A stretch of 64,000 bases of DNA. It comes from Diplocarpon mali (Eukaryota > Ascomycota > Leotiomycetes > Helotiales > Drepanopezizaceae). The notes beneath the pieces were generated by a model, which was given only the letters and a program-made list of their open reading frames with translations, did no database searches and was not told the origin of the DNA. A program made the translations under genes and the position numbers. This document shows, in pieces, positions 36,776-48,681 of this stretch. Each line of letters begins with the position of its first letter. Position 1 is the stretch's first letter. The stretch covers positions 1-64,000 of the forward strand of contig JAENRP010000109.1 in the NCBI GenBank assembly GCA_024741835.1. Direction: 5' to 3'.

Positions 36776-38244
36776 CTAGCTCTGGTATCGGGCCTTCAGC
36801 AACTTTGCAATTGTCGTCAGCTGGATGTTGCTCGTGCCCTCGTAGATAGCCCCGATTTTGCTGTCTCGCCACATCTTTTCAGCAATCCCCTCCCTCACGA
36901 ATCCCATCCCGCCCATCCACTCGATGGCCTGCCCGCTGACTCTTTGGGCAACCTGCGACGAGTACAACTTCGCCATCGCGGCGTCCTGCACAAAGTCCTC
37001 ACCCGCCTCCTTCTTGCGGGCAGCGTTGTAAACCAGCGCTCTCGCCGCAGCAATCTCTGTGTAAGCCTGTGCAATCTGGTGCTGCATGCCCTGAAACTCG
37101 CCAACGAGTTGCCCGAATTGTTTCCGGTCGTTCCAGACGTATCTAGAGTCATTAGCAGGTGACCCTGGTGGCAGGTGAACCTTTTCTTACCTCGCAGCAT
37201 TCTCAAAGGCTCCAAGCGCAAGTCCCGTCATTTGAGCAGCAATGCCGATGCGACCCTCGTTGAGAAGTCCGATGGCGTACTTGTAGCCCTCTCCTTCTCT
37301 CCCCAGTAGATTCCCGACTGGAATCTCAACGTCGTCGAAATTTAGAACGCACGTGCTGCTAGCCTTGATACCGAGCTTCTTCTCTTTCTTGGCTATCGAG
37401 AAACCCTTCGTATCTTTCTCGACAACAAATGCGGTAATTCCTTTGTAGCCCTTGCTATGATCCAGGTTCGCAAACACAATGAAGAATTCGGCTTCCATGG
37501 AGTTGGTAATCCACATTTTGCTTCCCGAGATCTTGTACCCAGAATCCGTCTTGGTAGCTTTGGTGGCAAGAGCGAAAGCGTCCGACCCAGAGATTGGCTC
37601 AGAGAGACAAAAAGATCCTACAGAGTCAACGGGTGTTCTCTCTTTTGCCAAAAAGGCGTCTTACCAACAGTGTTCGTAGCCAACCGAGGCAGCCATTTCT
37701 TTTTCAACTCTGTACTACCCCACTTCAGAACCGCCGTATTGACCAGAGTATTGTGCACATCCACCATAACACTAACACTCGGATCTACCCTGGCCAGTTC
37801 CTCAATGCCAACAATAGCTGCGGTGAAATTCATACCCGCGCCACCGTACTCCTCAGGAATCTCGACGCCCATCAGCCCTTGCTCGAACAGCTGCTCCACG
37901 ACCGACGGGTCCATTGCTTCGTTCTCGTCCATCTCACGGACCCGAGGCACGATCACGTCGTTTGCGAACTTGGAGACGGAGTCTGCCATGGCGGTTTCTA
38001 TCTCGGACAGGTGGGTGATGGGCGTGGGAGGGATTTCGGTGATGTCGATTGCTTCATTGCGTCTGCGTGTGCTCGCAGACAGAAGTCTGGCACTGTTACA
38101 CCTGTCAGATTGGATTTAAGCGTGTGAGGTGATTCTGCCTTACCCTTGAGATATTCTGCTTACTCGGGCATGTCTAAGAGAAGGGCGAGCGGTGGAAGCT
38201 GCCCTGAGGACCACAGGCCGCAGTCCCTTTGCGATTGAGGCCAT
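36776..38244 (-). CDS. short/branched-chain acyl-CoA dehydrogenase, mitochondrial
   Basis: FAD enzyme for alpha,beta-dehydrogenation of short or branched acyl-CoA in isoleucine/valine breakdown or beta-oxidation, passing electrons to ETF. Four exons (38144-38244, 37665-38101, 37191-37617, 36776-37142) give 443 aa. The N-terminal exon supplies a basic presequence (MASIAKGLRPVVLRAAST), which the single-exon reading would miss. Family motifs: GVEIPEEYGGAG, FCLSEPISGSDA, KMWITNSMEAEFF, MQHQIAQAYTEI, and the C-terminal IYEGTSNIQLTTIAK holding the probable catalytic glutamate. EGTSNIQL resembles ACADSB more than other members. Intron 1 is only 42 nt. Glutaryl- or isovaleryl-CoA dehydrogenase is less likely on motif grounds. 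Confidence 0.93.
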
Positions 38245-39108
38245 TGAATTGAGATCCGAGAACAGCGAGGAAGACAGGGACGAGAAGAGGAATTCTGCAA
38301 GAGAAGGTGAGAGGAGACAGTGAGAAGGATAGGCCAGGGACCGACGAGGCGGGTTGTACCAGAACCCGATTCATGGTCCATGGACTCGTGACATTCGGCT
38401 TAAGCAAAGCTCACAGCCTCGGCAAGGGAATAACCAATGAAGGCGGCTGACTGACGACGCCACACCCACACCCTTTCGGGGGGACTTCGCCGGTTTCCCT
38501 GTGTCAGAACTCTGAGAGATCCTGAATCCCTGAGAGCCGGGCCGCGGCTCGAAAATCACGGGACTTTGCAGGAGGTTTGCCGGACAATTAGACATCGCCC
38601 ACATCCTCCTCGTCACATGCCAGCAACAAGGCATAGCGAGTCTGGGGAGTCATACGAGTCAAATACAACAATCGTGCCGCCGAATCACACGGTATCCAGG
38701 CGTTTTGCATGGGCATGCGAAGAGTATGGTTACGGTTGTAGGATTGTGACTGCATACACAAGTCGGAGCTTTAGACGTCTCGGTTTTTTACTTGCACTGC
38801 GAAACGGTCTGTTCCATCAAGTTTCCCATCGCCGGTACGAGGCTCGAACCAGGAGCCAAAAGCAGAACCAGGGCATCATGTCCTCAGGTCGAGGGGCATC
38901 TCGCGCCATGAAAACACCTGCGTAGCTGCAAATCATGTTTCAACATTGAAGTGCCCGTTTCAAGGAGTGAACGCCACAACGCACCCGCTAATCATCGCTC
39001 GAGATACTGGTCATATTCGACTCTGACCCTCCATCAGCTACAACACACTGGCTACCCAGCAAGCAAAAAGGCAACTGAGCACTGAGGCACTGCACCTTCA
39101 GGCCGGTC
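38245..39108. other. intergenic, upstream of the acyl-CoA dehydrogenase
   Basis: 864 bp with no recognised gene. A GGTTCGAGCC-like stretch on the minus strand near 38840 resembles a tRNA B box, but no matching A box or cloverleaf is found. Confidence 0.5.
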
Positions 39109-40694
39109 TTACTCCGTACTCCTCTTCTGGGACGTGGGGATGAAGAACCAGCACACCAGCATCACAACAAACAATCCAATACATATCGGATGCAGCACAA
39201 AAGTGCCCACAGCCTGCGCCAAAATACCCACGGTAAATGGGGACACCGCTCCTCCAGATGAGCCGAATGCACTAATGGCACTCAAGCTGCTTACCTGATC
39301 CTTGCGTCCTATGGCTCTGGAAAAGATAACAGTCGCGCAAGGGTACACAGGTCCAAGCAGTAACCCGACGAAAGCGACTGCTACCGCATTCCCGATGACA
39401 TTGGGCACGAGCCAGACGAGCAGCTCGAAGATCGCGGCTCCTGTTACCATACCATAGACGAAGACCTTCTCGCCAATCTTATGTGCCGGATGGGAAAGCA
39501 AAAATCGGCCCAGAGTGATGCCACCCCAAAATCCAGCTGTGACATATCCTACCGACGCTGGATTACCGTGCCGAGTGGCAATGAGAAACGATATGACCCA
39601 TCCCGAAATCGACACTTCGGCTCCTTGGTATGCAAAAATAAACAGAGCCCCCAGAATCACGGTTTTGCTCTTGAGACATCGAAGCATGTTGGCCATCTGC
39701 TCTTTGATATTGACCTTTGGCTCTAGTGCGGTGTACTTTTGAGCCTGCGAGGCGATTTTCCCCAAAGGCGTGAGGAGAGACATTCCGGCTTCAGCTTCGT
39801 AGTTCCAGAAGGACCAGGCAGCCAGCGCTAGATTTAACAGGGTGATTGAAAGAGGTAACAGATAATATCTGCTCCAAAGGAGGTTCCCTTGCGTGACCAT
39901 AGCTGTCGCGATCAGGGGCCCAATGGTCCCCCCTAGCCCATATGAGCCATGCATCACTCCTAGCATCTTGGTGCCGTTGTGCAAATTAGCTGCGAAGACA
40001 TTGCCCATAGCCAGATTTATAGCCATACCCATGCCCAGAAAGAAAAAGCATACGACAACAACGGGCCATGGGGGAGTGCAACCTATGGGAATATAACCAA
40101 TGGTCATAAGGCTTTGAGCAACGATAAGGGTTCTGGCTCGGCCAAGGCGGGCTCGAATTGCATCGACGAGAAAGGCGGCTGAGATAAATCCAATGGCGTT
40201 GGTGACGAAGATTAGAGAAACGACGGCGTACCCAATGTTATAATGTCTGCAGAAACTTCAGCTGGTTGAAGATATCACGGATTGAACACTCACGTCTCGA
40301 TATAAGGAATCAGGGCTCCCGGTGCTGAATCACTCAACCCATTGCCGAAGTTCATCAAACAGACCGACAACATTCTGTACTTGTTCATCGGCGGAAAAGC
40401 GAAGCTCTGCAACGCCTCTGCACCACGTTCATGTTCGTTTGCTGGAGTCGCTGGCCGACTTGCTTCCAGATCAGTGTACTCCAGTGGAGTTTGCGTTCCC
40501 GAGACAGTGGGTGTGCCGTGTCCAGGTCCGTTGGGTTTGGGGGTCCATTGCAAACTCTCGAGCTCGATTGGGTCTGGAACAGAATGGTACGATCGAGCAA
40601 TGGCTTTCTGGGGAGCTGCTGGAGGGGCCTGGGCTTGCTCGTTGCTCGTAGAAGGCTCGATATCAATAAAAGCTCCAAAAGTGCGAGAAGTCAT
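39109..40694 (-). CDS. MFS transporter, fucose-permease/Bsc6-like
   Basis: Major facilitator superfamily membrane protein, 512 aa in two exons (40294-40694 and 39109-40246; 47-nt intron). The first 95 residues are a polar cytoplasmic tail rich in Pro/Thr/Ser. About twelve hydrophobic segments follow, beginning at MLSVCLMNFGNGLSDSAPG. The half-way motif RARLGRARTL and the later GYVTAGFWGGITLGRFLLS are like the fungal group around yeast Bsc6 and bacterial fucose permeases. The substrate cannot be read from the sequence. An in-frame ATG further up at 40826 would add 44 residues; the start at 40694 (MTSRTFGAF) was preferred because it fits the compact polar tail. Confidence 0.85.
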
Positions 40695-41276
40695 TATGAC
40701 TGATATGTGTGAGTAGACAAAGTACGCTCTGAGGCTTGTATGCCTCGCGTCCAGCACTGTAGAGTCAAGATCAAAAGCAGCAGTATATGGGGTGACATGA
40801 GGACAATAAAGAAGAAAGCATTCCATTGCAGATTTCTAGGACCTGTGGTGCTACCCTCCGGAACCAGCAACCCGCTACAGGTGACGCTGTTACAAGTTAG
40901 CGGTCCGATAGCATGCAAAGGGTGTTGTCCGCGCATTGTTGGCTCAACGCCGGCCTGGATATTTTCATATCGCGAGAAGCCACAGAGAAAGGTGGTAGGT
41001 TAGGGTGTTTTCGCGGAGAATTCAATTGGATCTTCATGTACCGTCCAACTCTAGTTTGACCTAAGCGGGAGCACTTCGGCGAAAGCCGCCCCGCTATAAC
41101 TTCCCGCCATGGCGGAAGAAGTATTTCCCCTAGCTCGACATCGAAAACCCAGAGGCACGCCAACAGGTTGAGAATGCGAGAACGCTAAGCTGACCATCGG
41201 CGACCGGTCTTGTCAAGAAATACTCCTTTGAAATCGTGGAATCGTGGGAGCCTTCAGTTCCAGCCACGAACCCAAG
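40695..41276. promoter_or_regulatory. divergent promoter region of MFS transporter and EIF1AD-like gene
   Basis: 582 bp between two start codons. No strong TATA element is visible. Confidence 0.4.
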
Positions 41277-41740
41277 ATGGGCCGACCAAAGCGTAACGTT
41301 TTCGCAGCTGCAGACGAGACAACTACCCCGCCTTCCGAGCTGACTGCCACCCAGACAATCGCACGCGTCGTCAAAGCCGAAGGAAATAGCTTGTACTCGT
41401 GTTCGCTCCCGAACCAGAAGATAGTTCTCGTCGAACTTGAATCGCGGTTCCGCAATACCATCTGGCTGAAGCGCGGGGGGTTTGTCCTGATCGATACTAA
41501 GGAGGCCGATGCCAGAAAGAATAAAATATATGGTGAAATTATAAACGTGGTTCGCGATGAGCGCTCGTGGAGAAAGGAGGGCTATTGGTAAGCCTTGCTA
41601 TAAGCTTGGCCTCCCAAGATCTGTTGCTAAGTCTTGCTAGGCCCAAGGAATTCGTGAAAGCCTCTGCGTACCCGGAGGATTCGGATGAAGAGTCAACGGT
41701 CGGCAAGATGCCTCCATCAGACTCGGAAGATGATGAGTGA
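41277..41740 (+). CDS. EIF1AD-like S1/IF1-fold RNA-binding protein
   Basis: 136 aa in two exons (41277-41587, 41641-41740). The N-terminus MGRPKRNVF and the one-domain OB (S1/IF1) fold with IARVVKAEGNSLYSC, LPNQKIVLVELESRFRN and IWLKRGGFVLID match the EIF1AD family, a relative of translation factor eIF1A found in nucleus and cytoplasm. The C-terminus is short and acidic (SDSEDDE), as in family members. The exon joint restores EGYW-PKEF. The function in fungi is not established; a role in RNA binding is inferred from the fold. Confidence 0.88.
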
Positions 41741-41772
41741 ATTCGGACCGGCCCCTGTATTCACATTTGTGC

Positions 41773-43182
41773 TCAAGTAAGCTTCTTGCTTGCAGCACCA
41801 CCGCCTTTAGGAACCACGAAATCCGTCCGGGTTCCCCACCACAACCTCGCGACTGTGACAGCCAGAATACTGACAACCACCTTCGAGCTCACATCCGTAC
41901 TTGGATATACGTTCCAGGCCCATTCCTGAGCAGCCCAGAGACCATACTGAAATATAGGATGTAGGCCACTTCGCCATAGGAGGAATGGGGTAGCGAATGC
42001 TATGTATGCATAAAACTGGTAGTGGAGGGACCGCGCGAACAGCATGCCAATGGCATTAGCTGCGAGTATGGTCGTCAGTATGTAGTTCGGGGAGACTTGA
42101 ATAGAGACCGCATGCTGCATTTTCCCACACGGCTCCTGGAATTTCAAGGCATTGCCAACAAGTTCCGTCCAAGGTTTCGCGGCAACCCTCAGCCAGCGAC
42201 TAATGGTGAACACGAGCAGCGTACTGACATGTCCTACTAACAGGGTTACCGCAAAATTCTTGCTCAAGAACGTCTCTTCTCCTAAGAATCTCCAGTTTAC
42301 AGTCCATCTGAACATGAAAACCCGTGAGAGATCAAAGGCTCTGCTGAAATATCCAACCCCGTTAACTGGGATAAACGGAAAGCCAATAACAAATTGCAAT
42401 TGCGCCATGAGGAAGGCCTGTCTCAGACTGCCTTGCACCCCTTTCGCTAAGAAGAGTATAACCCCAACTGCCGGGAGAGCAAGGAGCAGGGACATCTTGA
42501 TGCCTACGCCCCAGCTGTATGCCATACCGCCAATGGTCCACATCCGGCGTTGGAAAAAGTAGATGGCAACCCAGAGGAAGAAGACTGCAAAGCAGTCGTT
42601 GAACAAACGAAGGACGAAAATGCTATGGAGTCGTTTCGATAGAATAAGCATTGGGAAGATGTAAAGTGGCGCCTAGAAAGATGATTAATTGATTTTCGCA
42701 TTCTTGAGCCGCACAAGAGCCCGTACCTTTGCCCTCCTGTAACAAGCCATTACCACCGCCAGAGTAACCAAATACAAAGCCCCGAACAGCCTCTGCGCGA
42801 GTAAGATGTTCCGGCCCTTGTCCGTGATATGGTATAAGGCCCAGTAGACATAAACATGCGCTCCCGGATACACCAAAGGTCCTGTGCTGCCTGTGAGTTT
42901 GGTGTAGTCGCGCTCGCCCTCGATGTACAGCTCGACATGCTGCATGTACGTCGTCCAATCTATCTCTGTATCTGCAATTCACGAGTCAATCTGAAAACTC
43001 CAAATAGCAATCAGGTTCTGCTCACAGGATACCTTGTAAATGATCAAGCCTGTAAGAATGGCATCCATAAGGAGCAAAAGCGGAGGGACATATTTGGACA
43101 GTGGATGCTCGCCCATTGCGAGGTCCTGTGCCTGTTTCATATAAGAGGCATAGCTGGACTTTTTCCGACTTGGATCTGCCAT
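41773..43182 (-). CDS. ALG3: Alg3, dolichyl-P-Man:Man5GlcNAc2-PP-dolichol alpha-1,3-mannosyltransferase
   Basis: ER-lumen enzyme that adds the first dolichol-phosphate-mannose-dependent mannose in N-glycan precursor assembly. Three exons (43026-43182, 42727-42971, 41773-42672) give 433 aa. The splice creates [11 protein letters not shown], the conserved acidic loop of the family, followed by [16 protein letters not shown] and [11 protein letters not shown]. Further motifs: [23 protein letters not shown]-like [22 protein letters not shown]-like [12 protein letters not shown] and [10 protein letters not shown] near the C-terminus. Ten or so hydrophobic segments are visible. The basic C-terminal tail ends KKLT; a KK motif near the end may serve ER retrieval. 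Its start lies 211 bp from the start of the divergent mitochondrial protein gene. Confidence 0.95.
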
Positions 43183-43393
43183 TGTCGAAGAGATGTAAGA
43201 ACTATGTGCCTGAAATGAGATGATGAAGGGTTTAGAACCAGCTTGATAATTCCCGAACGCCATGAATCAGACGGACCCACCAGCCGCAAGGCTGCATCTC
43301 CCCGGCTTGGCCTCAATATCGTCATCATCACTCAACTTTTTATAACTCCAATCGCACTATTTAGTTTTCAAAAACCACCTACGGTATCTCGAA
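43183..43393. promoter_or_regulatory. short divergent promoter of ALG3 and the mitochondrial coiled-coil gene
   Basis: Only 211 bp separate the two start codons, so both genes must share regulatory sequence. No distinct motif is recognised. Confidence 0.45.
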
Positions 43394-43879
43394 ATGCTTC
43401 GATCGAGATTTCTTCCAGCTCGAGGGCCTCAGAAAGCCCTGTCCACTGTCCACTGTTCCACCATTTCCTCAAGACGATTGTCTCTACTGCTTCAAACCAC
43501 CCGCTCGGTGCCTAACACCCCCAGAAGGGCCCCCATCTCCACCAGACATACAACAATACCGATACGATCCCCTCGCGCCCTCCACAGACTCTATTCCGAG
43601 AAGAGCTCCGCGGATGGGCTCATCGAGTCTATACAGGATCAGTACGCCGTTGCGAGAGACGAGTTCGAGATCGCTTCCGAGGAGACGGAGAGGCAAACAG
43701 CCTATGCGCAGGCTGATCGTAACGCTGCGCGGGAAGAGTTGAACAAGCTGAAAGGGATGTATGATGAGGCATTAGAAGGAGAAAACGGAGAGGAGATTCA
43801 GATGAGGGTGGGCAATCGGATTCGGGAACTGGATCATGCCGTTCAGGCATTGGAGGAACTGGCCAAAAGAGGAGACTGA
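43394..43879 (+). CDS. small protein with mitochondrial-type leader and coiled coil
   Basis: Single-exon gene of 161 aa with no recognised function. Residues 1-65 contain many Arg and Ser and no acidic residue (MLRSRFLPARGPQKALST...), a strong mitochondrial targeting pattern. Residues about 75-158 form a charged heptad-like helix (EFEIASEETERQTAYAQAD, then RIRELDHAVQALEELAK). It could be a matrix or inner-membrane assembly factor, but this is inference. It is convergent with the acidic-protein gene downstream. Confidence 0.75.
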   Translation: MLRSRFLPARGPQKALSTVHCSTISSRRLSLLLQTTRSVPNTPRRAPISTRHTTIPIRSPRALHRLYSEKSSADGLIESIQDQYAVARDEFEIASEETERQTAYAQADRNAAREELNKLKGMYDEALEGENGEEIQMRVGNRIRELDHAVQALEELAKRGD

Positions 43880-44251
43880 GGAAAAGACTTCGCAAGGCGG
43901 CAAAAAATCGTGCGAATTCCGTGCGTCCTGGCAACTGTGATGGGATGAATTGGGAGCATTTTACGTGTGTACACCGTAGTGGGAATGCATTGCAGGTGTT
44001 TCGGCATCACTGGGAATCTCGGTTTGGGTGCAGATAGAAAATGGGAAAACTAATCATTCTCCGATCAAAAGCAGAGGTATCGAGCTAGGGTATTCCGTTT
44101 AGACAAATGAGACTCCATGCTGGCAGAATAGACAAATTCCACCTCTGTGACGCAATTCAAAACCGACGTAATAAAAAACAGATTGGCCATATCCACCATG
44201 AATCATTTGGACGGTCTTTTACAGCATAATCAAGGGCCAGAGTGCCGAGCC
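43880..44251. other. convergent intergenic region
   Basis: 372 bp of 3' flanking sequence, AT-richer than the genes; nothing recognised. Confidence 0.5.
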
Positions 44252-45691
44252 TCATGCATCGACATCTGATTCGGGCGTGGAGTCCAACTCGAGCTCATCC
44301 TTGGTAGACATGATGTAGTTTCTGGCGGCGATGATTATGAAGGCGATGGCGAACCCATTCCAGACATCCATATCCTTGTTGGTGAAGTCAATCACGTCGA
44401 TGTGTTTGACCTCGGCGTCTGGATTATCTGATACACAAGTGGTGAGAATCACCTTGGTTTGGGAAATGATCCTGGATTAGGTCAATTTTATATTCCCTGA
44501 CGAGAGCAGGGAAGCTTACAAGCCGTAGAGAAGGGGCGGGTTCCTCGAGAACATCTCCACCTCACCAAGTTCATTGAGGCGTCCACCTGGGATTGCCAAT
44601 TGTTCTCGGTGTCTCTCGCCAAGGAACCTCATCTGGCTGGTGATAGCTGTGCCAATCGAGCCAGCCGTTTGCGTGGAGCGCGCACAAACAATGGTGTGGA
44701 CCGGGATGAAGCGTCTCTTGAAGAATCCTCCATCTATCTCAGACCACTTTATGTAGTTCTGGATTTCTTTCTGGATCATCTTTTCTGGACTCTTGCCAAC
44801 GACGAGCTTGTCCCGGGTGCGGACACCGAGGCTAATGAGAGCCTGTAAAGCCTTGACAGCTAGGTTGGACTATTAGTATAACTAGTTAATGAAGGTCGGA
44901 AGCTACTTGCCTCGAGAGCCAGGAAGACAATTCGAGTTGATAAATGTAAGCTCGTCATCCCGAGTGAAGAGAATACCCGGTAGGGTAGGAAAGTCGTAGT
45001 GCCAGTCAGCAGGAATAAGTGGCTCAAAACTGCGCAGGACTAGTCTCTCGTAGAGAAAGACAGCATCTGGATGCCATTCACCGGTTGCTTTCACCTTTTC
45101 GATATTCTCCCTTTTCGACGCAAGCTCAGCCTGTCTCGCCAGGTATTCTTCGACTTTTTGATCGGCCGCACAAGCTTCGCGGGCAGCCAGCTCGAATTCG
45201 TCCGGTTCTTCTTCATCAGTGTAGTCATTCTCGTCATCAACCATCTCCACATCTCCGTCCTCCTGAGCAAGATCGATGTCTTCTACATCCTCCCCAATAA
45301 GCCCATGATACTCTCCAATGAACTCACTCTCTTCCTCGGCAAGACCGCTCTCTCCGCTCGCGAGAGGTGAGCTGAGGGAACTATCCTCGCTCTCATCGAG
45401 TTGTATGCTCTTCTGTGAAACTGAGTCGCTAGGCGAAATAACAATCTCATCCTCTTCCTCGACACGCGCGCGCTTTCGGGGGTTTCTTGGTTGAGGAGTC
45501 GAGAGATACTTTTGATTGATGTGATCAAGAGCGGCAGCTTGTGCCTTCGAACCCCGAGGCTCGGAATTGGGGACAAGGTATTCGTGATCTTTCGAGCCGG
45601 AAGAAGTGCCAGGGCCGATTGTGCGACGGCGCTTCGCAGCTGGAGAGAGGAACTGGACAAAGGTATCCTTGAGTCTGAATAGGGTGTCCAT
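44252..45691 (-). CDS. acidic, probably nuclear protein of unknown function
   Basis: 446 aa in three exons (44911-45691, 44520-44859, 44252-44471). The N-terminal part has basic patches that could be nuclear signals (AAKRRRTIG and NPRKRARV), followed by a long Asp/Glu-rich region (about 110-175). A folded C-terminal half follows, with GEWHPDAVFLYERLVLRSFE, PADWHYDFPTLPGILF and MRFLGERHREQL. No catalytic motif is recognised. The first intron (44860-44910) starts GCAAGT; the GC donor is needed to join SR to AVKALQALISLG in frame. The second intron is 48 nt with a normal GT donor. I believe this is a fungal-specific family but cannot confirm it here. Confidence 0.75.
44860..44910 (-). other. GC-AG intron of the acidic-protein gene
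   Basis: Donor GCAAGT directly follows an exon ending CGAG, and the acceptor is ACCTAG. GCAAGT is the classic GC-AG donor. A GT two bases further in (GTAGCT) could pair with a later AG in frame but would remove AVKALQALIS and has a poor donor, so the GC donor is preferred. Confidence 0.7.
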
Positions 45692-46995
45692 TGCGATCCC
45701 AAATCTGAGTTTCCTTCTCGAAGAACGGAGTCGGGATGGATTGAGCAGAGGAAAGTGCTTTCGTTAAACAGACAACAATCGATGAATTGTTTTCAAAGCT
45801 AGGAGAAACGATGGTTGTGGAGAGTGGAAGGAGAGAATAGATGTAGGCAGAATTCTGGCGACTTTGCTAACTATCGTGTACCGTCACATTGTCCTTTTTC
45901 CTGTTTATCCGCAATAGCTATCTAGGTAGAGCGCATTGCTATAGTGCTTGGAGACACAGCCGCAAACAGCTCGGCAGCCTCGCCAAATCTGAAACGCCGC
46001 GCGCCTGATGGCGATTAAATAATCAGACACGGCCAATTTCTACTTACTTCACTTCACCTTTCATCTGAACTCCGAATTCCAAGTTTGAGAATACAGTGAA
46101 AACGGACACGGGAACCTGAAGCGCTACCATTATGTTGGACTTCTGGCCAGTGAAATCTCAGCTGGTTCCAGGACTGGTAATTTCCACGAGAGTTGCTGGT
46201 CTATGTATTGTGCCAGAGCAGTAGCTCCCATCCTCACGAGCTCGCTTTTTGATCGTTTCCCTGCTCAAGATGACATTTTCCAGACATCACTACTTTCTAC
46301 CAGAGAGTACAATTGGATCTTGTCTGGTCTTTCAGCTTCTGTCCTACGATTTTGAATTTGCAATGTTTCTTCCTGCCGTCTTTCTCATTGTATTTCATGC
46401 TTTTACAGCAAGTCTGAGACTCGATCATATCAATCACCTTCAAGAAAGGATGATACCGTTCGTTTATTTCTATTTTCATTCCCATTGATGGGGCCTCCTT
46501 CGTTGAAGAGATTTCCCAAAAACGGCCGGAAGCTTTAGCACTGGTCGAGTCAATGGTGCTGCGGGGAACCTATTGATAGGGATAATTTGACAAGTCACCA
46601 GGGCAAATAAATTATGCGGGATAGAGCGCACGTCTGAGGTTGACTTCATGTGGAAAAGTTGCTTGAGTACTCAGTGGACAGGCTCTAGTCAACCCGCTTT
46701 TCGGGGCTCTGTTCTCATATGAGCCGGGCGCTTTTGTTATTTATGGCTTACATTCACTCCTGGCACGGTTCGGCGGACCACTAATTGTCCCTGCGGCATC
46801 AATTGCAGGCTCGTAACATTCTTATATTTTATTTTCCAGTGAAGAATAAATCCAGCTCGATATGAGCTGTTTGGAAGGGGGAGTGAGTGAGTGAAATTTT
46901 TCGCCAGAATTTTACTCGGCATAAATGACATTGAACGAAATTCTTCCCGTGCAAAGAATTTCTCTCATAATCTCCATCCCTGTGGGTAAGATCTT
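45692..46995. other. intergenic, no gene recognised
   Basis: 1.3 kb between the start of the acidic-protein gene and the 3' end of the aldo-keto reductase gene. AT-rich around 46250-46480; no coding or RNA feature can be supported. Confidence 0.5.
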
Positions 46996-48400
46996 TCAGT
47001 TCTTCTTCGCTGGGCCAAGTGGTTTCTACAAAATCGTCAGTAGGGTCATAAACAGATCGGATGGTGTGGGGAAATCACCTCGTGCACATCAAAATGCTGC
47101 TGCTCTCCAGCCATGCCCATTAACCAAAGACCGCCTGGGTTCTTGACACCAGCTACGGGACAAATAAGCCAGCTGAAACTAGCCATATGGTGTGGCTCGG
47201 AGTACTAACCTGGGCCTCCCAAGAAATTATGTGGGAATCCAATATCAAACGTATTGGCTTCCTCGATAGCCTTGATATCCGACTCCAAGAGCTCCAAACT
47301 CAGTCCCTCAATGTTACCTTTTAGGTGGTCGATCTTGCGTCCACCAACAATAGGGAAGACATAGGGAGTCTTTTGCATGACATATGCCAAAGCAACGCTA
47401 GTAATTTGCGTATTCTTCGCTTCAGCAATCTTCTCGAGAACTTTGCTAATCTTGATAGCTGCCTCACTTGCTTCTCCGAACTTACGTCCCTCGCCGCTGT
47501 TGCGCTGAGCGTCACTCTTGAAGTGTCCACTTCCGAGAGCTCCCCAGGGAGCAATGCCCATGCCCTCAGCGCGGCACATTGGGATGATATCGCGCTCAAA
47601 GTCACGGTGCTCGGCACTCCAGCGTCCTTGATAGACAGAGAATTGGCGCAGACAATTTTGCCGAGCGTACTCGTTTGCTTTTGAAACAATCCAAGCAGGA
47701 GTATCCGATATTCCCAGATAAAGGACCTTCCCTTGAGCAACCATGGTATTGAGTGACTGCATTAACTCCGGAATGGAGCAGGTGAAGTCCCACCAATGCA
47801 CATACAGCTACGGAAAAGGTTAATACTGAGTTCCGATTCTAACTTAGACTTTGACCAATATACCAAGTCAATATAGCTGGTCTGCAATTTCTTCAAACTA
47901 GCCTCAAGCGACAGGTGTAGCGATTTGGTCCCGTTGCCAGCTGTGTTGACAATGATCTCTTTCTCGCCGTAGCCGGCCCGGTATGGAGTCGTAAATTTAG
48001 TGGCAATGACCATTTGGTCTCTGTTTCCTCGCTTCTTCATCCATTCACCAAGCCAGATCTCAGACTCCTCTTTCTGTTGCTAGTTTAGCACCGCAGAGTG
48101 CGTGCCTTTGCAGAACCTCCTCACCTGGTAATTGTTGGCAGTGTCGATGAAATTGCCCCCAGCTTCATAGAAATAGTCAAGTATTTCTTCCGTCGTCTTC
48201 TGGTTACATTCGCCCATGAAACCTTTCCTTTTGAAAACTGTTAGATGTGTAAGCGCAAAGGGCGATACTGAGATTTACCAGGATTCGCCGAAGTTCATCG
48301 CCCCAAGACAGAGAGGGCTCACTCGAACGGAAGCTGTGGGAGCGAGCATTCGATAGTAGCCAAGGGCTGTCTTTGGAGCTGGTGGAGGTGCGAATGCCAT
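46996..48400 (-). CDS. aldo-keto reductase, aryl-alcohol dehydrogenase (AAD) type
   Basis: NADP-dependent (beta/alpha)8-barrel oxidoreductase, 378 aa in six or more exons (48279-48400, 48125-48227, 47864-48073, 47210-47807, 47079-47152, 46996-47025). The AKR catalytic set is visible: Asp and Tyr in NFIDTANNYQ, Lys in VIATKF, His in YVHWWD. The family hallmarks CLGAMNFGESW, GECNQKTTEEILDYFYEAGG and LGISDTPAWIVSKAN put it with fungal AADs acting on aromatic aldehydes. The last two exons are less certain: they rest on introns 47153-47209 and 47026-47078, the latter with a good branch site CTACTGAC, and end in EKPLGPAKKN. A TATA element stands about 100 bp upstream. The gene is divergent from an MFS monocarboxylate-type transporter. 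Confidence 0.88.
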
Positions 48401-48496
48401 GATGTTGGACAGTCAAAATAGGAACGAACGGATCTTGTACAGGGCGACAATCTTGATTAGTGAACAATTGATCAATCGAGCCTGAGAATAGGTACG

Positions 48497-48504
48497 CTTA
48501 TATA
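48497..48504 (-). promoter_or_regulatory. TATA box of the aldo-keto reductase gene
   Basis: TATATAAG on the minus strand, 97-104 bp upstream of the start codon at 48400; a good match to the fungal TATA consensus at a usual distance. Confidence 0.55.
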
Positions 48505-48666
48505 TCTTCAGATGAGAAGCAGATCGACGCATGTATTTATACTTCTATGATATCATAACAACGAACTTTACTTAGCTTAGTCCCGTCTGCTTGCCGGCTC
48601 TTGTTGCAAAAAGAAAACAATGAACCCCGCGCATGATTCCAGGCTGGGCTCTCATTCGTTCGTAAC

Positions 48667-48681
48667 GCGGGATTCTCCCGC
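48667..48681. promoter_or_regulatory. GC-rich palindrome in the divergent reductase/transporter promoter
   Basis: GCGGGA-TTC-TCCCGC, perfect 6-bp arms with a 3-bp centre, in otherwise AT-rich promoter DNA. The layout resembles a dimeric factor site; which factor is unknown. Confidence 0.4.

Noticed and set aside
38821..38900. tRNA-like B box (GGTTCGAGCC) on the minus strand.
   Set aside because: No A box at the right distance and no acceptor-stem pairing can be drawn.
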